A stretch of 64,000 bases of DNA from Pseudomonas putida (GCF_028682635.1 NZ_JANHLK010000028.1:1-64000), one strand, 5' to 3'. Shown: positions 52,459 to 61,812, counted from the first letter of the stretch. Notes: a model not told the origin generated them from the letters alone. Made by a program: numbers and translations.

Positions 52459-53748
52459 TCAACCCTGCACGACGCAGGTGGCCAGGTGAGCGGCAAGCGC
52501 ATCCCAGGCAATGCTTTGTTGTTCGCCCTGGCCACGCAGGGGTTTGAAACCTACCACTTGCTGGGCCATCTCGTCGTCACCGAGGATCAGTGCGTACAGC
52601 GCACCGCTCTTGTCGGCTTTCTTGAACTGGCTCTTGAAGCTGCCGGCGCCGGCATTGACTTGCAGGCGCAGGTTGGGCAACTGGTCGCGCACGCGCTCGG
52701 CCAGGGTCAGGCCGGCCAGTTCGGCGGCCTCACCAAAGGCGCAGAGATAGACGTCGACCTGACGGGAGATTTCTTCAGGGATCTGCTCAAGTGTTTCGAG
52801 CAGCAGCACCAGGCGCTCGATGCCCATGGCGAAACCGACGCCGGCAGTAGGCTTGCCGCCCATCTGCTCGACCAGGCCGTCGTAACGACCACCGGCACAC
52901 ACGGTACCCTGGGCGCCGAGCTTGTCGGTGACCCATTCGAAAACGGTCTTGCTGTAGTAATCCAGCCCGCGAACCAGCTTCGGGTTGATCACGTAAGGAA
53001 TGCCGGCGGCGTCCAGGCGAGCCTTGAGGCCCTCGAAGTGCACGCGGGATTCTTCGTCGAGGTAGTCGGCCATTTTCGGCGCATCGACCAGTACCGCTTG
53101 AGTGTCGGCGTTCTTGGTATCAAGAACCCGCAGCGGGTTGGTTTTCAGGCGGCGCTGGCTGTCTTCGTCGAGCTTGTCCAGATGCGCCGAGAGGTACTCG
53201 ACCAGCGCTTCACGGTAGCGACCACGGGACTCGCTGGTGCCCAGGCTGTTGAGTTCGAGCTTGACCGCATCGCGGATGCCCAGCTCGCCCCACAGGCGCC
53301 ATGTCAGCACGATCAGCTCGGCGTCGATGTCCGGACCGTCGAGGTTGAACACCTCGACACCGATCTGGTGGAACTGGCGATAACGGCCTTTCTGCGGACG
53401 CTCGTGGCGGAACATCGGGCCGATGTACCAGAGTTTCTGCACCTGGCCACCGCCGGTGATGCCGTGCTCGAGCACCGCACGCACGCAGGCCGCCGTGCCT
53501 TCAGGGCGCAGGGTCAGGGAGTCGCCGTTGCGGTCGTCGAAGGTGTACATCTCTTTTTCGACGATGTCGGTCACTTCACCGATGGAGCGCTTGAACAGCT
53601 CGGTGAACTCGACGATCGGCATGCGGATCTGCTTGTAACCGTAGTTATCCAGCAAACGCGAAACGGTGCCTTCGAAATGACGCCACAGGGGGGTCTGTTC
53701 GGGCAGGATATCGTTCATGCCACGAATGGCTTGCAGAGACTTGCTCAC
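52459..53748 (-). CDS. hisS: histidyl-tRNA synthetase
   Basis: This 429-residue class II synthetase has motif 1 near IRMPIVEFTELFKRSIG, motif 2 around LWYIGPMFRHERPQKGRYRQ, the histidine motif LVRGLDYYSKTVFEW, and motif 3 in GVGFAMGIERLVLLLE. The C-terminal anticodon-binding domain follows. The start MSKSLQAIRGMNDILPEQ is standard. Gene order ispG-hisS-yfgM is conserved. Confidence 0.98.
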   Translation of the reverse strand: MSKSLQAIRGMNDILPEQTPLWRHFEGTVSRLLDNYGYKQIRMPIVEFTELFKRSIGEVTDIVEKEMYTFDDRNGDSLTLRPEGTAACVRAVLEHGITGGGQVQKLWYIGPMFRHERPQKGRYRQFHQIGVEVFNLDGPDIDAELIVLTWRLWGELGIRDAVKLELNSLGTSESRGRYREALVEYLSAHLDKLDEDSQRRLKTNPLRVLDTKNADTQAVLVDAPKMADYLDEESRVHFEGLKARLDAAGIPYVINPKLVRGLDYYSKTVFEWVTDKLGAQGTVCAGGRYDGLVEQMGGKPTAGVGFAMGIERLVLLLETLEQIPEEISRQVDVYLCAFGEAAELAGLTLAERVRDQLPNLRLQVNAGAGSFKSQFKKADKSGALYALILGDDEMAQQVVGFKPLRGQGEQQSIAWDALAAHLATCVVQG

Positions 53749-53782
53749 ATTAAATCCTTAAATTCGTTCGGCTCAGTCGGGC

Positions 53783-54892
53783 TCAGCCGCGCGCGATAAC
53801 CGCTGCGTCAGCTTCGACCTTCTCGGCCGCTTTCTGGCGGATCAAGCGTTCAAGCTCATCCACCAGATTGTCATTCGTCAGTTTCTGCGACGGCTTGCCG
53901 TCGATGTAAATCAGGTTTGGCGTGCCGCCTGTCAAGCCGATATGGGCTTCCTTGGCTTCGCCCGGCCCGTTGACCACGCAACCGATGACCGCGACATCCA
54001 GCGGCACCAGCAGGTCTTCGAGGCGCCCTTCCAGCTCGTTCATGGTTTTCACCACATCGAAGTTCTGCCGCGAGCAGCTCGGGCAGGCGATGAAGTTGAT
54101 GCCACGGGAACGCAGGTGCAGGGACTTGAGAATGTCGTAGCCGACTTTCACTTCCTCGACCGGGTCGGCCGCCAACGAGATGCGAATGGTATCGCCAATC
54201 CCTTCGGCGAGCAGCATACCGAGGCCCACGGCAGATTTCACTGTGCCTGAACGCAAACCACCGGCTTCGGTAATCCCCAGGTGCAGCGGCTGGACGATTT
54301 CCTTGGCCAGCAAGCGGTAGGCTTCGACGGCCATGAACACGTCGGAGGCCTTCACGCTGACCTTGAAGTCCTGGAAGTTCAGGCGTTCAAGGTGTTCGAC
54401 GTGACGCAGAGCCGATTCGACCAGCGCGGCCGGGGTCGGCTCGCCGTATTTCTTCTGCAGGTCTTTTTCCAGGGAGCCGGCGTTCACGCCGATACGGATC
54501 GGGATCCCGCGATCGCGGGCGGCATCGACCACCGCGCGCACGCGGTCTTCGCGACCGATGTTGCCCGGATTGATCCGCAGGCAGTCGACGCCCAGTTCGG
54601 CCACGCGCAACGCGATGCGGTAGTCGAAGTGAATATCGGCAACCAAAGGTACTTTGACCAGCTGCTTGATCTTGCCGAAGGCCTCGGCGGCGTCCATGTC
54701 CGGCACGGACACCCGCACGATATCGACGCCCGCGGCTTCCAGACGGTTGATCTGGGCAACGGTCGCAGCGACGTCGTTGGTGTCGCTGTTGGTCATGCTT
54801 TGCACAGCGATGGGCGCATCGCCGCCAACAGGAACGTTACCGACCCAGATCTTGCGTGATTCGCGACGTTTGATTGGAGATTCGCCGTGCAT
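53783..54892 (-). CDS. ispG: 4-hydroxy-3-methylbut-2-en-1-yl diphosphate synthase
   Basis: This 369-residue [4Fe-4S] enzyme performs the penultimate MEP-pathway step, converting MEcPP to HMBPP. The N-terminal barrel contains VGDAPIAVQSMTNSDTNDV (partly shown) and ADIHFDYRIALRVAE. The cluster cysteines lie in IACPSCSRQNFDV and VIGCVVNGPGEAKEA. The isc cluster genes that could supply its iron-sulfur centre lie about 3.6 kb upstream on the same strand. Confidence 0.98.
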   Translation of the reverse strand: MHGESPIKRRESRKIWVGNVPVGGDAPIAVQSMTNSDTNDVAATVAQINRLEAAGVDIVRVSVPDMDAAEAFGKIKQLVKVPLVADIHFDYRIALRVAELGVDCLRINPGNIGREDRVRAVVDAARDRGIPIRIGVNAGSLEKDLQKKYGEPTPAALVESALRHVEHLERLNFQDFKVSVKASDVFMAVEAYRLLAKEIVQPLHLGITEAGGLRSGTVKSAVGLGMLLAEGIGDTIRISLAADPVEEVKVGYDILKSLHLRSRGINFIACPSCSRQNFDVVKTMNELEGRLEDLLVPLDVAVIGCVVNGPGEAKEAHIGLTGGTPNLIYIDGKPSQKLTNDNLVDELERLIRQKAAEKVEADAAVIARG

Positions 54893-54895
54893 GAC

Positions 54896-55888
54896 TTATT
54901 GACCCAACTTCAGGCGAGCAGTCTCGCCACTGGTGAACGGAGCGACATTGACCGCCTGGCCGTTGTAGCTGACCTGAGCGCCACGGGCGTAGCCCAGGCG
55001 TACGGAAAACGGCGGCTTGCCACTGACGGAAACGCTATCGCCTTTACGCTTCAGACCGCTCAACAGCACCTTGCCGGCGCCGTCGGTCACCTGGGTCCAG
55101 CAATCAGCGGTGAACTGCAATTGCACCTGGCCCTGGCCTGCAACAGCAGGCGCTGCTGGCGCTGGAGCGGCAGCGGTTGGTGCTGGCACAGCTGGAGCAG
55201 CCGGTGCTGCAGCGACAGGAGCAGCCGGCGCTGGTGTTGCAGGTGTGGCGACGATCGGAGCAGTAACTGGCGCAACAGGCGCTGGCGTTTCAGCCGGTGC
55301 CGGGGTCGCGGTTTCGGCCTGTGGCAACGCCAGGGCCGTTGCATTATCCGTCTGACCTTCCGCGACAGCCTGGTCTTCCGGCTCGTCCAGCGGATGAATC
55401 TGGGTGGTGCCGTCGGCGCCTTCTACTTCAACGTGTTCCGGGGTCAGGCTGACCACATCCTTGGTGCGCTGCGAAGTCTGGTCCTGCCACCAGGCAAAAC
55501 CGCCACCCACCACGGCCACCAGCAGCAACAGGCTGACAATGCGCAGGATGGTATGGGACACACGCACCGGCTCTTCGATACGGCCCAGGCTGTGCACGTT
55601 GCTGCCCTTGGAATCGGTACCGGTGGACTGGTCGAACTGCTGGACCAGGACGGCCTGGTCCATGCCGAGCAATTTGGCATAGGCGCGAATGTAACCGCGG
55701 GCAAAGGTGTGCCCCGGCAGCTTGTCGAAAGCACCGGCTTCCAGATTGCTCAGGGAGCTGACGGTCAGGTTGAGCTTGAGGGCCACTTCGGCCAGCGACC
55801 AGCCATTGCTTTCGCGGGCCTGGCGCAAGGTCTCACCGGGGTTAACGCGATTCGCTGCTACAACTTCAGGATGCGCCGCTTTCATCAT
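54896..55888 (-). CDS. rodZ: RodZ-like cell-shape protein (HTH, one membrane segment, DUF4115)
   Basis: This 330-residue protein has an N-terminal cytoplasmic HTH (about 17-85, GETLRQARESNGWSLAEVAL) and a single membrane segment (about 113-133, ILRIVSLLLLVAVVGGGFAW). A long Ala-Pro-rich periplasmic linker and a C-terminal DUF4115 domain follow, with WTQVTDGAGKVLLSGLKRKG. RodZ links MreB filaments to the cell wall machinery. It overlaps pilF by four bases (ATGA); a second ATG three bases later is an equal start candidate. Confidence 0.92.
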   Translation of the reverse strand: MMKAAHPEVVAANRVNPGETLRQARESNGWSLAEVALKLNLTVSSLSNLEAGAFDKLPGHTFARGYIRAYAKLLGMDQAVLVQQFDQSTGTDSKGSNVHSLGRIEEPVRVSHTILRIVSLLLLVAVVGGGFAWWQDQTSQRTKDVVSLTPEHVEVEGADGTTQIHPLDEPEDQAVAEGQTDNATALALPQAETATPAPAETPAPVAPVTAPIVATPATPAPAAPVAAAPAAPAVPAPTAAAPAPAAPAVAGQGQVQLQFTADCWTQVTDGAGKVLLSGLKRKGDSVSVSGKPPFSVRLGYARGAQVSYNGQAVNVAPFTSGETARLKLGQ

Positions 55889-56643
55889 TGCTCCGACAGG
55901 TATTGCTGATATTCCGGTGTACCGGGATAGAGTCGTTCTAATTGCAGGCCAGCACTGGCGGCCTTGTCGCGATCATCAAACACTTTGGCCAGGCGAATGC
56001 CGAGCAATAGACTACGTGCATTTTGCTCGGTAAGCAGGCTAAAACGATCGTAATAGTCACGCGCGGGCACATAATGCCTGTCTTCGTAAGACAACTCAGC
56101 CATTTCCAGCAATGCACGAGGCTGTTGTCGATTCAAGCGCAGGGCTTTTTCCAGTTGTTGCTGGGCCAACTCGCGCTGGCCGAGCATCGAGGCCGTCATG
56201 CCCAGGTTCTCGAACACGCGTGAACGCTCAGGATACAGGGTATCGGCGGCGGCCTGTTCGAAGCGCTCGTAGGCTTCCTTGTAACGTTTCTGCTCGAAGA
56301 GAAAACTGCCGTAGTTGTTGAGGATTCGCGCATCGGTGGGGCGGGAAGACAGCGCCTTGCGAAAATGCCGGTCAGCCAGGTCGGGCTCCATTTCGGCCTG
56401 GAATACCAGCCCCAGCGCCGCATTGGCGTCCGGGTCGGCGGCGTCCAGTTCCAGTGCCTTTTTCAAGGGCACCTTGGCGCGCTCAGTCATGCCTTGTTGC
56501 AAATATCCAATGCCCAGTTGCACGTAGGCATCGCGCGCCTCGTCACGGCCTTTGCTGGTCTTCATCGGGTTGTAGTCGCCCGAAAGCACACAGCCAGCAC
56601 AGAGGCTGGCCAGTAGCAAAAGCAGCGCAAAGCGCAGGGACAT
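55885..56643 (-). CDS. pilF: type IV pilus pilotin PilF (PilW)
   Basis: This 252-residue outer-membrane lipoprotein has a lipobox (LCAGC, Cys18). It consists of tetratricopeptide repeats from about residue 37 (YVQLGIGYLQQGMTERAKVP, then ANAALGLVFQAEMEPDLADR). PilF localises and multimerises the PilQ secretin. The ATG at 56643 gives the 252-residue length of P. aeruginosa PilF. It is downstream of rlmN, spacing 16 bases. Confidence 0.95.
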   Translation of the reverse strand: MSLRFALLLLLASLCAGCVLSGDYNPMKTSKGRDEARDAYVQLGIGYLQQGMTERAKVPLKKALELDAADPDANAALGLVFQAEMEPDLADRHFRKALSSRPTDARILNNYGSFLFEQKRYKEAYERFEQAAADTLYPERSRVFENLGMTASMLGQRELAQQQLEKALRLNRQQPRALLEMAELSYEDRHYVPARDYYDRFSLLTEQNARSLLLGIRLAKVFDDRDKAASAGLQLERLYPGTPEYQQYLSEQ

Positions 56644-56659
56644 GGAGATCCTCTCTTGA

Positions 56660-57802
56660 TTACTTCGCAGCGTTCGACGCCATATCGTTGTCGGCGTTGA
56701 GTTCACGCACGGCGATATAACGTTCGCTGCGACGGGTGCGATCCAGCACCTGCCCTACCAATTGACCACAGGCCGCGTCGATGTCTTCACCACGGGTGGT
56801 GCGAACAGTGACGTTGAAACCGGCATGATGAAGCTGATCCTGGAACCGGCGAATGGCGTTGTTGCTCGGCCGCTCGTACCCGGAATGCGGGAACGGGTTG
56901 AACGGGATCAGGTTGATCTTGCACGGGATGTTTTTCAGCAACTCGATCATCTCGACCGCGTGCTCGACCTTGTCGTTGATGTCCTTGAGCAAGGTGTACT
57001 CGATGGTCAGCACGCGCTTTTCGCCCAAAGACGACATGTAGCGCTGGCACGACTCGAGGAGCATCTTAAGCGGATACTTCTTGTTGATCGGCACCAATTG
57101 GTTACGCAATGCGTCATTCGGTGCGTGCAGGGACAACGCCAGGGAGACGTCGATGTGCTTGGACAGCTCATCGATCATCGGCACCACGCCGGAGGTCGAC
57201 AGGGTCACACGGCGCTTGGAGATGCCGTAGCCCAGGTCGTCCATCATCAGGTGCATGGCCGCGACGACGTTGTCGAAGTTCAGCAGCGGCTCACCCATGC
57301 CCATCATCACCACGTTGGTGATGGCACGGTCGACGGTTGCCGGGACGCTGCCAAAGGATTTGTTGGCAATCCACACCTGGCCGATGACTTCGGCGGCGGT
57401 GAGGTTGCTGTTGAAGCCTTGCTTGCCGGTGGAGCAGAAACTGCAATCCAGGGCACAGCCTGCCTGGGACGAAACGCACAAGGTGCCGCGTTTGCCCTGG
57501 GGAATATACACGGTCTCGACGCAGCTGCCGGACGCCACGCGCACCACCCATTTACGGGTGCCGTCGCTGGAGATGTCCTCGCTGACCACTTCCGGACCAC
57601 GGACCTCAGCAACAGCCTTGAGCTTTTCGCGCAAGGCCTTGCTGACGTTCGTCATGGCGTCGAAATCATCGACGCCAAAGTGGTGAATCCATTTCATTAC
57701 CTGACCGGCACGGAAACGCTTCTCCCCGATTGAGTCGAAGAATTTTTCCATTTCCTGTTGAGTCAGACCCAGCAGGTTGGTTTTTACAGTCGATGTAGTC
57801 AT
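56660..57802 (-). CDS. rlmN: dual-specificity 23S rRNA A2503/tRNA A37 methyltransferase RlmN
   Basis: This 380-residue radical SAM enzyme adds methyl at C2 of adenosine. The cluster motif CALDCSFC has Cys116, Cys120 and Cys123. GMGEPLLNFDNV is typical, and the acceptor cysteine near the C-terminus lies in GEDIDAACGQL. It belongs to the ndk-rlmN-pilF-rodZ-ispG-hisS chain. Confidence 0.97.
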   Translation of the reverse strand: MTTSTVKTNLLGLTQQEMEKFFDSIGEKRFRAGQVMKWIHHFGVDDFDAMTNVSKALREKLKAVAEVRGPEVVSEDISSDGTRKWVVRVASGSCVETVYIPQGKRGTLCVSSQAGCALDCSFCSTGKQGFNSNLTAAEVIGQVWIANKSFGSVPATVDRAITNVVMMGMGEPLLNFDNVVAAMHLMMDDLGYGISKRRVTLSTSGVVPMIDELSKHIDVSLALSLHAPNDALRNQLVPINKKYPLKMLLESCQRYMSSLGEKRVLTIEYTLLKDINDKVEHAVEMIELLKNIPCKINLIPFNPFPHSGYERPSNNAIRRFQDQLHHAGFNVTVRTTRGEDIDAACGQLVGQVLDRTRRSERYIAVRELNADNDMASNAAK

Positions 57803-57830
57803 GGATTCACCTTCACTCTTAAGCCAATGC

Positions 57831-58256
57831 TTAGCGAGTGGTTACTTCAGTAGCTGCGAAGAAGTATGCGATTTCGCGAGCGGCAGCGGCTTCGGAGTCC
57901 GAACCGTGTACAGCGTTGGCGTCGATCGATTCAGCGAAGTCAGCACGGATGGTGCCGGCAGCTGCTTCTTTAGGGTTGGTAGCGCCCATCAGCTCACGGT
58001 TGCGAGCGATAGCGTTTTCGCCTTCCAGAACCTGAACAACAACCGGACCGGAGGTCATGAAGGCAACCAGGTCGCCGAAGAAACCGCGCTCGCTGTGCTC
58101 AGCGTAGAAGCCTTCGGCTTCGGCTTTGGACAGTTGCTTCAGTTTCGAAGCTACAACGCGCAGGCCAGCGTCTTCGAAGCGAGTGGTGATCTTGCCGATC
58201 ACGTTTTTAGCAACTGCGTCAGGCTTGATGATGGAGAAAGTACGTTGAACAGCCAT
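57831..58256 (-). CDS. ndk: nucleoside diphosphate kinase
   Basis: This 141-residue enzyme balances nucleoside triphosphates by phosphorylation through a histidine intermediate. His117 lies in NAVHGSDS, and the family start AVQRTFSIIKPDAVAKNVIG and ARNRELMGATNP are present. It is separated from rlmN by 28 bases. A TATAAT on its minus-strand upstream side falls in the loop of the preceding terminator. Confidence 0.98.
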   Translation of the reverse strand: MAVQRTFSIIKPDAVAKNVIGKITTRFEDAGLRVVASKLKQLSKAEAEGFYAEHSERGFFGDLVAFMTSGPVVVQVLEGENAIARNRELMGATNPKEAAAGTIRADFAESIDANAVHGSDSEAAAAREIAYFFAATEVTTR

Positions 58257-58292
58257 GGTGTAACTCCAGAAACGGTAATTTGCGAAAAATTA

Positions 58293-58315
58293 AACCCGCG
58301 AATTATACGCGGGTT
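58293..58315 (-). terminator. terminator of the isc operon, with a TATAAT in its loop
   Basis: AACCCGCG and CGCGGGTT form an 8-bp stem with an AATTATA loop; the minus-strand stem is followed by TAATTTTT. The loop, read on the minus strand, spells TATAAT, a possible -10 for ndk, but no good -35 was found at the right distance. Confidence 0.7.
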
Positions 58316-58352
58316 CTTGGGTATTGCCTAACTGTGTACAGGTCGCCCGCTC

Positions 58353-58455
58353 TGTAGGAGCTGCCGAAGGCTGCGATCCTTTGATCCTGGCCTTTCGCTT
58401 GAGATTCAAGTGGCACCGGAAAGATCGCAGCCTCGCTTCGCGAGTCAGCTCCTAC
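58353..58455. repeat. degenerate REP pair (family B) overlapping the iscX end
   Basis: A full left arm (TGTAGGAGCTGCCGAAGGCT with GCGATC) faces a rearranged right arm in which GATCGCAGCC is joined to TCGCTTCGCGAG before CAGCTCCTAC. The right arm extends into the iscX stop codon. Confidence 0.75.
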
Positions 58456-58652
58456 TCGCGTTCTTCGATCCAGTGGGCCTGAATGGCCTCCAGGATCTTC
58501 TCGCCACAATGCTCAGGCTTGTCGTCGAATTCGGGCAATTCCATCACCCATTTACGCAGATCGACGAAGTTGACCGACATAGGGTCGACCTCAGGCTTGC
58601 TTTCAGCCAGCTGGATCGCGATTTCCAGCACATCAGTCCACTTGAGACTCAT
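58452..58652 (-). CDS. iscX: Fe-S assembly protein IscX
   Basis: This 66-residue acidic adaptor binds IscS and iron. The IscX pattern is clear: MSLKWTDVLEIAIQLAE, DPMSVNFVDLRKWVMELP, and EKILEAIQAHWIEE. It is the last gene of the isc operon, 14 bases after fdx. Its TAG stop lies in the arm of the REP element at 58353-58455. Confidence 0.96.
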   Translation of the reverse strand: MSLKWTDVLEIAIQLAESKPEVDPMSVNFVDLRKWVMELPEFDDKPEHCGEKILEAIQAHWIEERE

Positions 58653-58666
58653 GACAATTCCTTGAA

Positions 58667-59008
58667 TCAGTGCGGCGCTTCGGCTGCGTGGTTGAGCGAG
58701 TACTTCGGAATTTCAACGGTCAGGTCTTCGGTGCCGACCTTGGCCTGGCAGCCCAGGCGGGACACAGGCTCAAGCCCCCAGGCCCGATCAAGATAGTCCT
58801 CTTCCAGCTCGTCAGCTTCTTCCAGCGAGTCAAAACCCTCGCGAATCAGGCAGTGACAAGTGGTGCAGGCGCAGACGCCGCCGCAGGCACTTTCCATCTC
58901 GATATGGTGTTCATGAGCCAGTTCGAGGATGGAAATACCTGGCTCAGCCTCCACGACCATGCCATCCGGGCAAAACTTTTCGTGTGGCAGAAAAATGACC
59001 TGCGGCAT
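58667..59008 (-). CDS. fdx: [2Fe-2S] ferredoxin of the isc operon
   Basis: This 113-residue adrenodoxin-type ferredoxin supplies electrons for cluster assembly. The cluster cysteines are Cys42, Cys48 and Cys51 in ACGGVCACTTCH, and Cys87 in SRLGCQAK, the same positions as E. coli Fdx. It lies two bases after hscA. Confidence 0.97.
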   Translation of the reverse strand: MPQVIFLPHEKFCPDGMVVEAEPGISILELAHEHHIEMESACGGVCACTTCHCLIREGFDSLEEADELEEDYLDRAWGLEPVSRLGCQAKVGTEDLTVEIPKYSLNHAAEAPH

Positions 59009-59010
59009 CG

Positions 59011-60873
59011 TTATTCCTCAATCTCATTCAGGTTGCGCCCCGCCAGCGCGGCTTTCACCGTCGAGTCCAGGCGGCGGGCAGCAAAGGCGTCGGTCACTTG
59101 CGACAGACGCTTGGTCTGCTGCTCGATGGCGAAACCATCGGTACCTTTCATCAGTTCGGTCAGTTCCTGCACCTGCAAGTCGATGACCAGGCGCTCGTCG
59201 GCGTCGAGCAAACGCTCGCCATCAGCCTCAAGAGCCGCCTGCACCGCTTCGATCAGGCGCTGGGCGTCGACCTGCTGCTCACGCAGTACGCGGGCAACCT
59301 TGTCGTCGTTGGCGTGCTGGAACGAATCCTTGAGCATCTTGGCGATTTCGCCGTCGGTCAGGCCGTAGGACGGCTTGACCTGGATGCTGGCTTCCACGCC
59401 CGAACCCAGTTCGCGGGCGGAAACACTGAGCAAACCATCGGCATCGACCTGGAAGGTCACGCGAATCTTAGCCGCACCCGCCACCATCGCCGGAATACCG
59501 CGCAATTCGAAGCGCGCCAGGGAGCGGCAGTCGCTGATCAGCTCGCGCTCGCCCTGCAACACGTGGATCGCCATGGCCGACTGGCCGTCTTTGTAAGTGG
59601 TGAAGTCCTGAGCGCGAGCGACGGGAATGGTGGTGTTGCGTGGAATCACCTTCTCCATCAGGCCGCCCATGGTTTCCAGGCCCAGGGACAACGGAATCAC
59701 GTCCAGCAACAACAGTTCGTCGCCATCGCGCTTGTTGCCGGCCAGGGTATCGGCCTGGATCGCGGCACCGATGGCCACCACTTGATCCGGGTCGATTTCA
59801 GTCAGGGGCTGACGACCGAAGGCTTCAGCCACGGCTTCGCGAACACGCGGCACACGGGTTGAACCGCCAACCATGACCACCGCATGCACGTCTTCCAGCT
59901 CGACACCGGAATCACGTACCGCACGGCGGCAGGCTTTCAGGCTGCGTGCGACCATCGGCTCGATCAGGGCATCGAAGGCTTCGCGGGTCAGCTCGGCTTT
60001 CCAGTCGCCGTGAACCACTTCGACCGACGGGGCATTGGTCAGCGCTTCTTTGGCCGCGCAGGCGGTTTGCAGCAGTTGACGCTGCGCGCCCGGATCGAGA
60101 TCGGCGGACAGGCCGGCGCTCTCGATGATCCAGCCAGCGATCGCGTGGTCGAAGTCATCGCCGCCCAGGGCGCTGTCGCCGCCGGTAGCCAGGACTTCGA
60201 AGACACCGCCGGTCAGGCGCAGAATAGAGATATCGAAGGTGCCGCCGCCCAGGTCATAAATCGCCACCAGGCCTTCGGCATGCTGGTCCAGACCGTAGGC
60301 CACCGCCGCTGCGGTCGGCTCATTGAGCAAACGCAACACGTTCAGACCGGCCAGCTTGGCCGCGTCCTTGGTAGCTTGGCGCTGGGCGTCGTCGAAATAG
60401 GCCGGAACGGTGATCACCGCGCCGACCAGCTCACCGCCCAAGGTCGCTTCAGCGCGCTGACGCAGGACCTTGAGGATATCGGCGGACACTTCCACCGGGC
60501 TTTTCGGGCCCTGGATGGTGTCGATGAACGGCATGTGCGACTCGCCACCGACAAAGCGGTACGGCAGCTGGTCACCCAGCTGCTTGACGTCGGACAGACC
60601 ACGACCCATCAAGCGCTTGACCGACAGCACGGTGTTCAGGGGATCGGTGGCGGCCGCCAGCTTGGCGGATTCGCCAACTTCGACGCGATCGGCGTGGTAA
60701 CGCACGGCGGACGGCAGGATAACCTGCCCTTGCGCGTCGGCCAGGGGCTCGGAAAGACCACTGCGCAATGCAGCGACCAGCGAATTGGTAGTGCCCAAGT
60801 CGATCCCCACAGCCAGACGACGCTGGTGCGGTTGAGGACTTTGGCCGGGTTCGGCGATCTGCAGTAGGGCCAT
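59011..60873 (-). CDS. hscA: Hsc66-type Fe-S chaperone HscA
   Basis: This 620-residue specialised Hsp70 accepts IscU from HscB and promotes cluster transfer. The ATPase domain has GIDLGTTNSLVAAL, AIYDLGGGTFDISIL and VMVGGSTRVPRVREAV; the substrate domain follows from about 390 with VIPRNTTIPVARAQ. It lies between hscB and fdx as usual. Confidence 0.98.
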   Translation of the reverse strand: MALLQIAEPGQSPQPHQRRLAVGIDLGTTNSLVAALRSGLSEPLADAQGQVILPSAVRYHADRVEVGESAKLAAATDPLNTVLSVKRLMGRGLSDVKQLGDQLPYRFVGGESHMPFIDTIQGPKSPVEVSADILKVLRQRAEATLGGELVGAVITVPAYFDDAQRQATKDAAKLAGLNVLRLLNEPTAAAVAYGLDQHAEGLVAIYDLGGGTFDISILRLTGGVFEVLATGGDSALGGDDFDHAIAGWIIESAGLSADLDPGAQRQLLQTACAAKEALTNAPSVEVVHGDWKAELTREAFDALIEPMVARSLKACRRAVRDSGVELEDVHAVVMVGGSTRVPRVREAVAEAFGRQPLTEIDPDQVVAIGAAIQADTLAGNKRDGDELLLLDVIPLSLGLETMGGLMEKVIPRNTTIPVARAQDFTTYKDGQSAMAIHVLQGERELISDCRSLARFELRGIPAMVAGAAKIRVTFQVDADGLLSVSARELGSGVEASIQVKPSYGLTDGEIAKMLKDSFQHANDDKVARVLREQQVDAQRLIEAVQAALEADGERLLDADERLVIDLQVQELTELMKGTDGFAIEQQTKRLSQVTDAFAARRLDSTVKAALAGRNLNEIEE

Positions 60874-60924
60874 CGTTATCAGGACTTATCTGTATATCAG
60901 GCGTGCGACCGGAGCGGCACTGGG

Positions 60925-61446
60925 TTAATCGTCGAGGCGCTCTTCCAGCTGGCGCACTTCGTAGGTGAGCTTGTCGAGGAACTGCATGCGCCGCATCAGG
61001 CGTTCGGCCTGTTCGCGGTGCGCGGCATCGTCCCAGCAAGCTGCGAAGCTTTGGTTCAGTTCATCCTGGGCAGCCTTGAGGCGGCGCTTGAAGACGGCGA
61101 CGCCATCGAGGTCGGCGCTGTCTTGCAGGTCTTCGAGCTCTTCGCGCAACTCCATCTGTTGCAGCAGAAATTCCGGATCATGCACCGTGACCTCCAGCGG
61201 CAGCTCGCCACCATTCAAGGCGAGCAGGTAACGCGCGCGCTTGGGTGGGCTCTTGAGCGTCTGGTAGGCCTCGTTGAGGCTCGCGGATTGCTCCAGCGCC
61301 AGCCGCTGCTCCCGCTCGGAAGCGTCGGCAAAGCGGTCCGGATGAACACTGCGCGCCAACTCACGGTAGCGCGTAGCCAGCTGGTCGAGATCCAGGTTGA
61401 AACTCGGTTGCAGCTCGAATAAAGCGAAATGACAAGGAGTACCCAC
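60925..61446 (-). CDS. hscB: Fe-S co-chaperone HscB
   Basis: This 173-residue J-protein brings IscU to HscA. The J domain contains the HPD motif at 35-37 (ELARSVHPDRFA), and the C-terminal helical domain (EFLLQQMELREELEDL) binds IscU. The start is GTG at 61446 (MGTPCHFALFELQPSF), giving the 173-residue length of other pseudomonads. hscA begins 51 bases later. Confidence 0.96.
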   Translation of the reverse strand: MGTPCHFALFELQPSFNLDLDQLATRYRELARSVHPDRFADASEREQRLALEQSASLNEAYQTLKSPPKRARYLLALNGGELPLEVTVHDPEFLLQQMELREELEDLQDSADLDGVAVFKRRLKAAQDELNQSFAACWDDAAHREQAERLMRRMQFLDKLTYEVRQLEERLDD

Positions 61447-61454
61447 GACAAGCC

Positions 61455-61778
61455 TCAGATGTTGAAGCTTTCGCCGCAGCCACATTCACCGCGCACGTTG
61501 GGGTTGTTGAACTTGAAGCCTTCGTTCAACCCTTCCTTGACGAAATCGAGCTCGGTGCCGTCCAGGTAGGCCAGGCTCTTCGGGTCGATGATCACTTTCT
61601 CGCCGTGACTCTCGAACACCTGATCCTCTGCAACCACCTCGTCGACAAACTCCAGCACGTAGGCAAGGCCGGAACAGCCTGTGGTGCGAACACCCAGGCG
61701 GATCCCTTCACCCTTGCCGCGCCCGTCGAGGGAGCGCCGCACGTGTCGAGCAGCCGCTTCTGTCATGCTGATAGCCAT
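61455..61778 (-). CDS. iscA: A-type Fe-S carrier IscA
   Basis: This 107-residue carrier has the three conserved cysteines: Cys35 in TTGCSGLAY, and Cys99 and Cys101 in GECGCGESF. The ATG at 61778 (MAISMTEAAARHV) is the family start. hscB begins eight bases after its stop. Confidence 0.97.
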   Translation of the reverse strand: MAISMTEAAARHVRRSLDGRGKGEGIRLGVRTTGCSGLAYVLEFVDEVVAEDQVFESHGEKVIIDPKSLAYLDGTELDFVKEGLNEGFKFNNPNVRGECGCGESFNI

Positions 61779-61812
61779 CGGTGACTCCTTACTCGTCGCC
61801 AAAAACTGAAAG

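Noticed and set aside
55087..55344. Frames within the Ala-Pro-rich part of rodZ on both strands
   Set aside because: They arise from the repetitive linker codons of RodZ and carry no independent start signals.
58302..58307. TATAAT in the isc terminator loop as a proven ndk promoter
   Set aside because: No acceptable -35 lies 16-18 bases upstream; the match falls inside a strong hairpin and may be coincidental.
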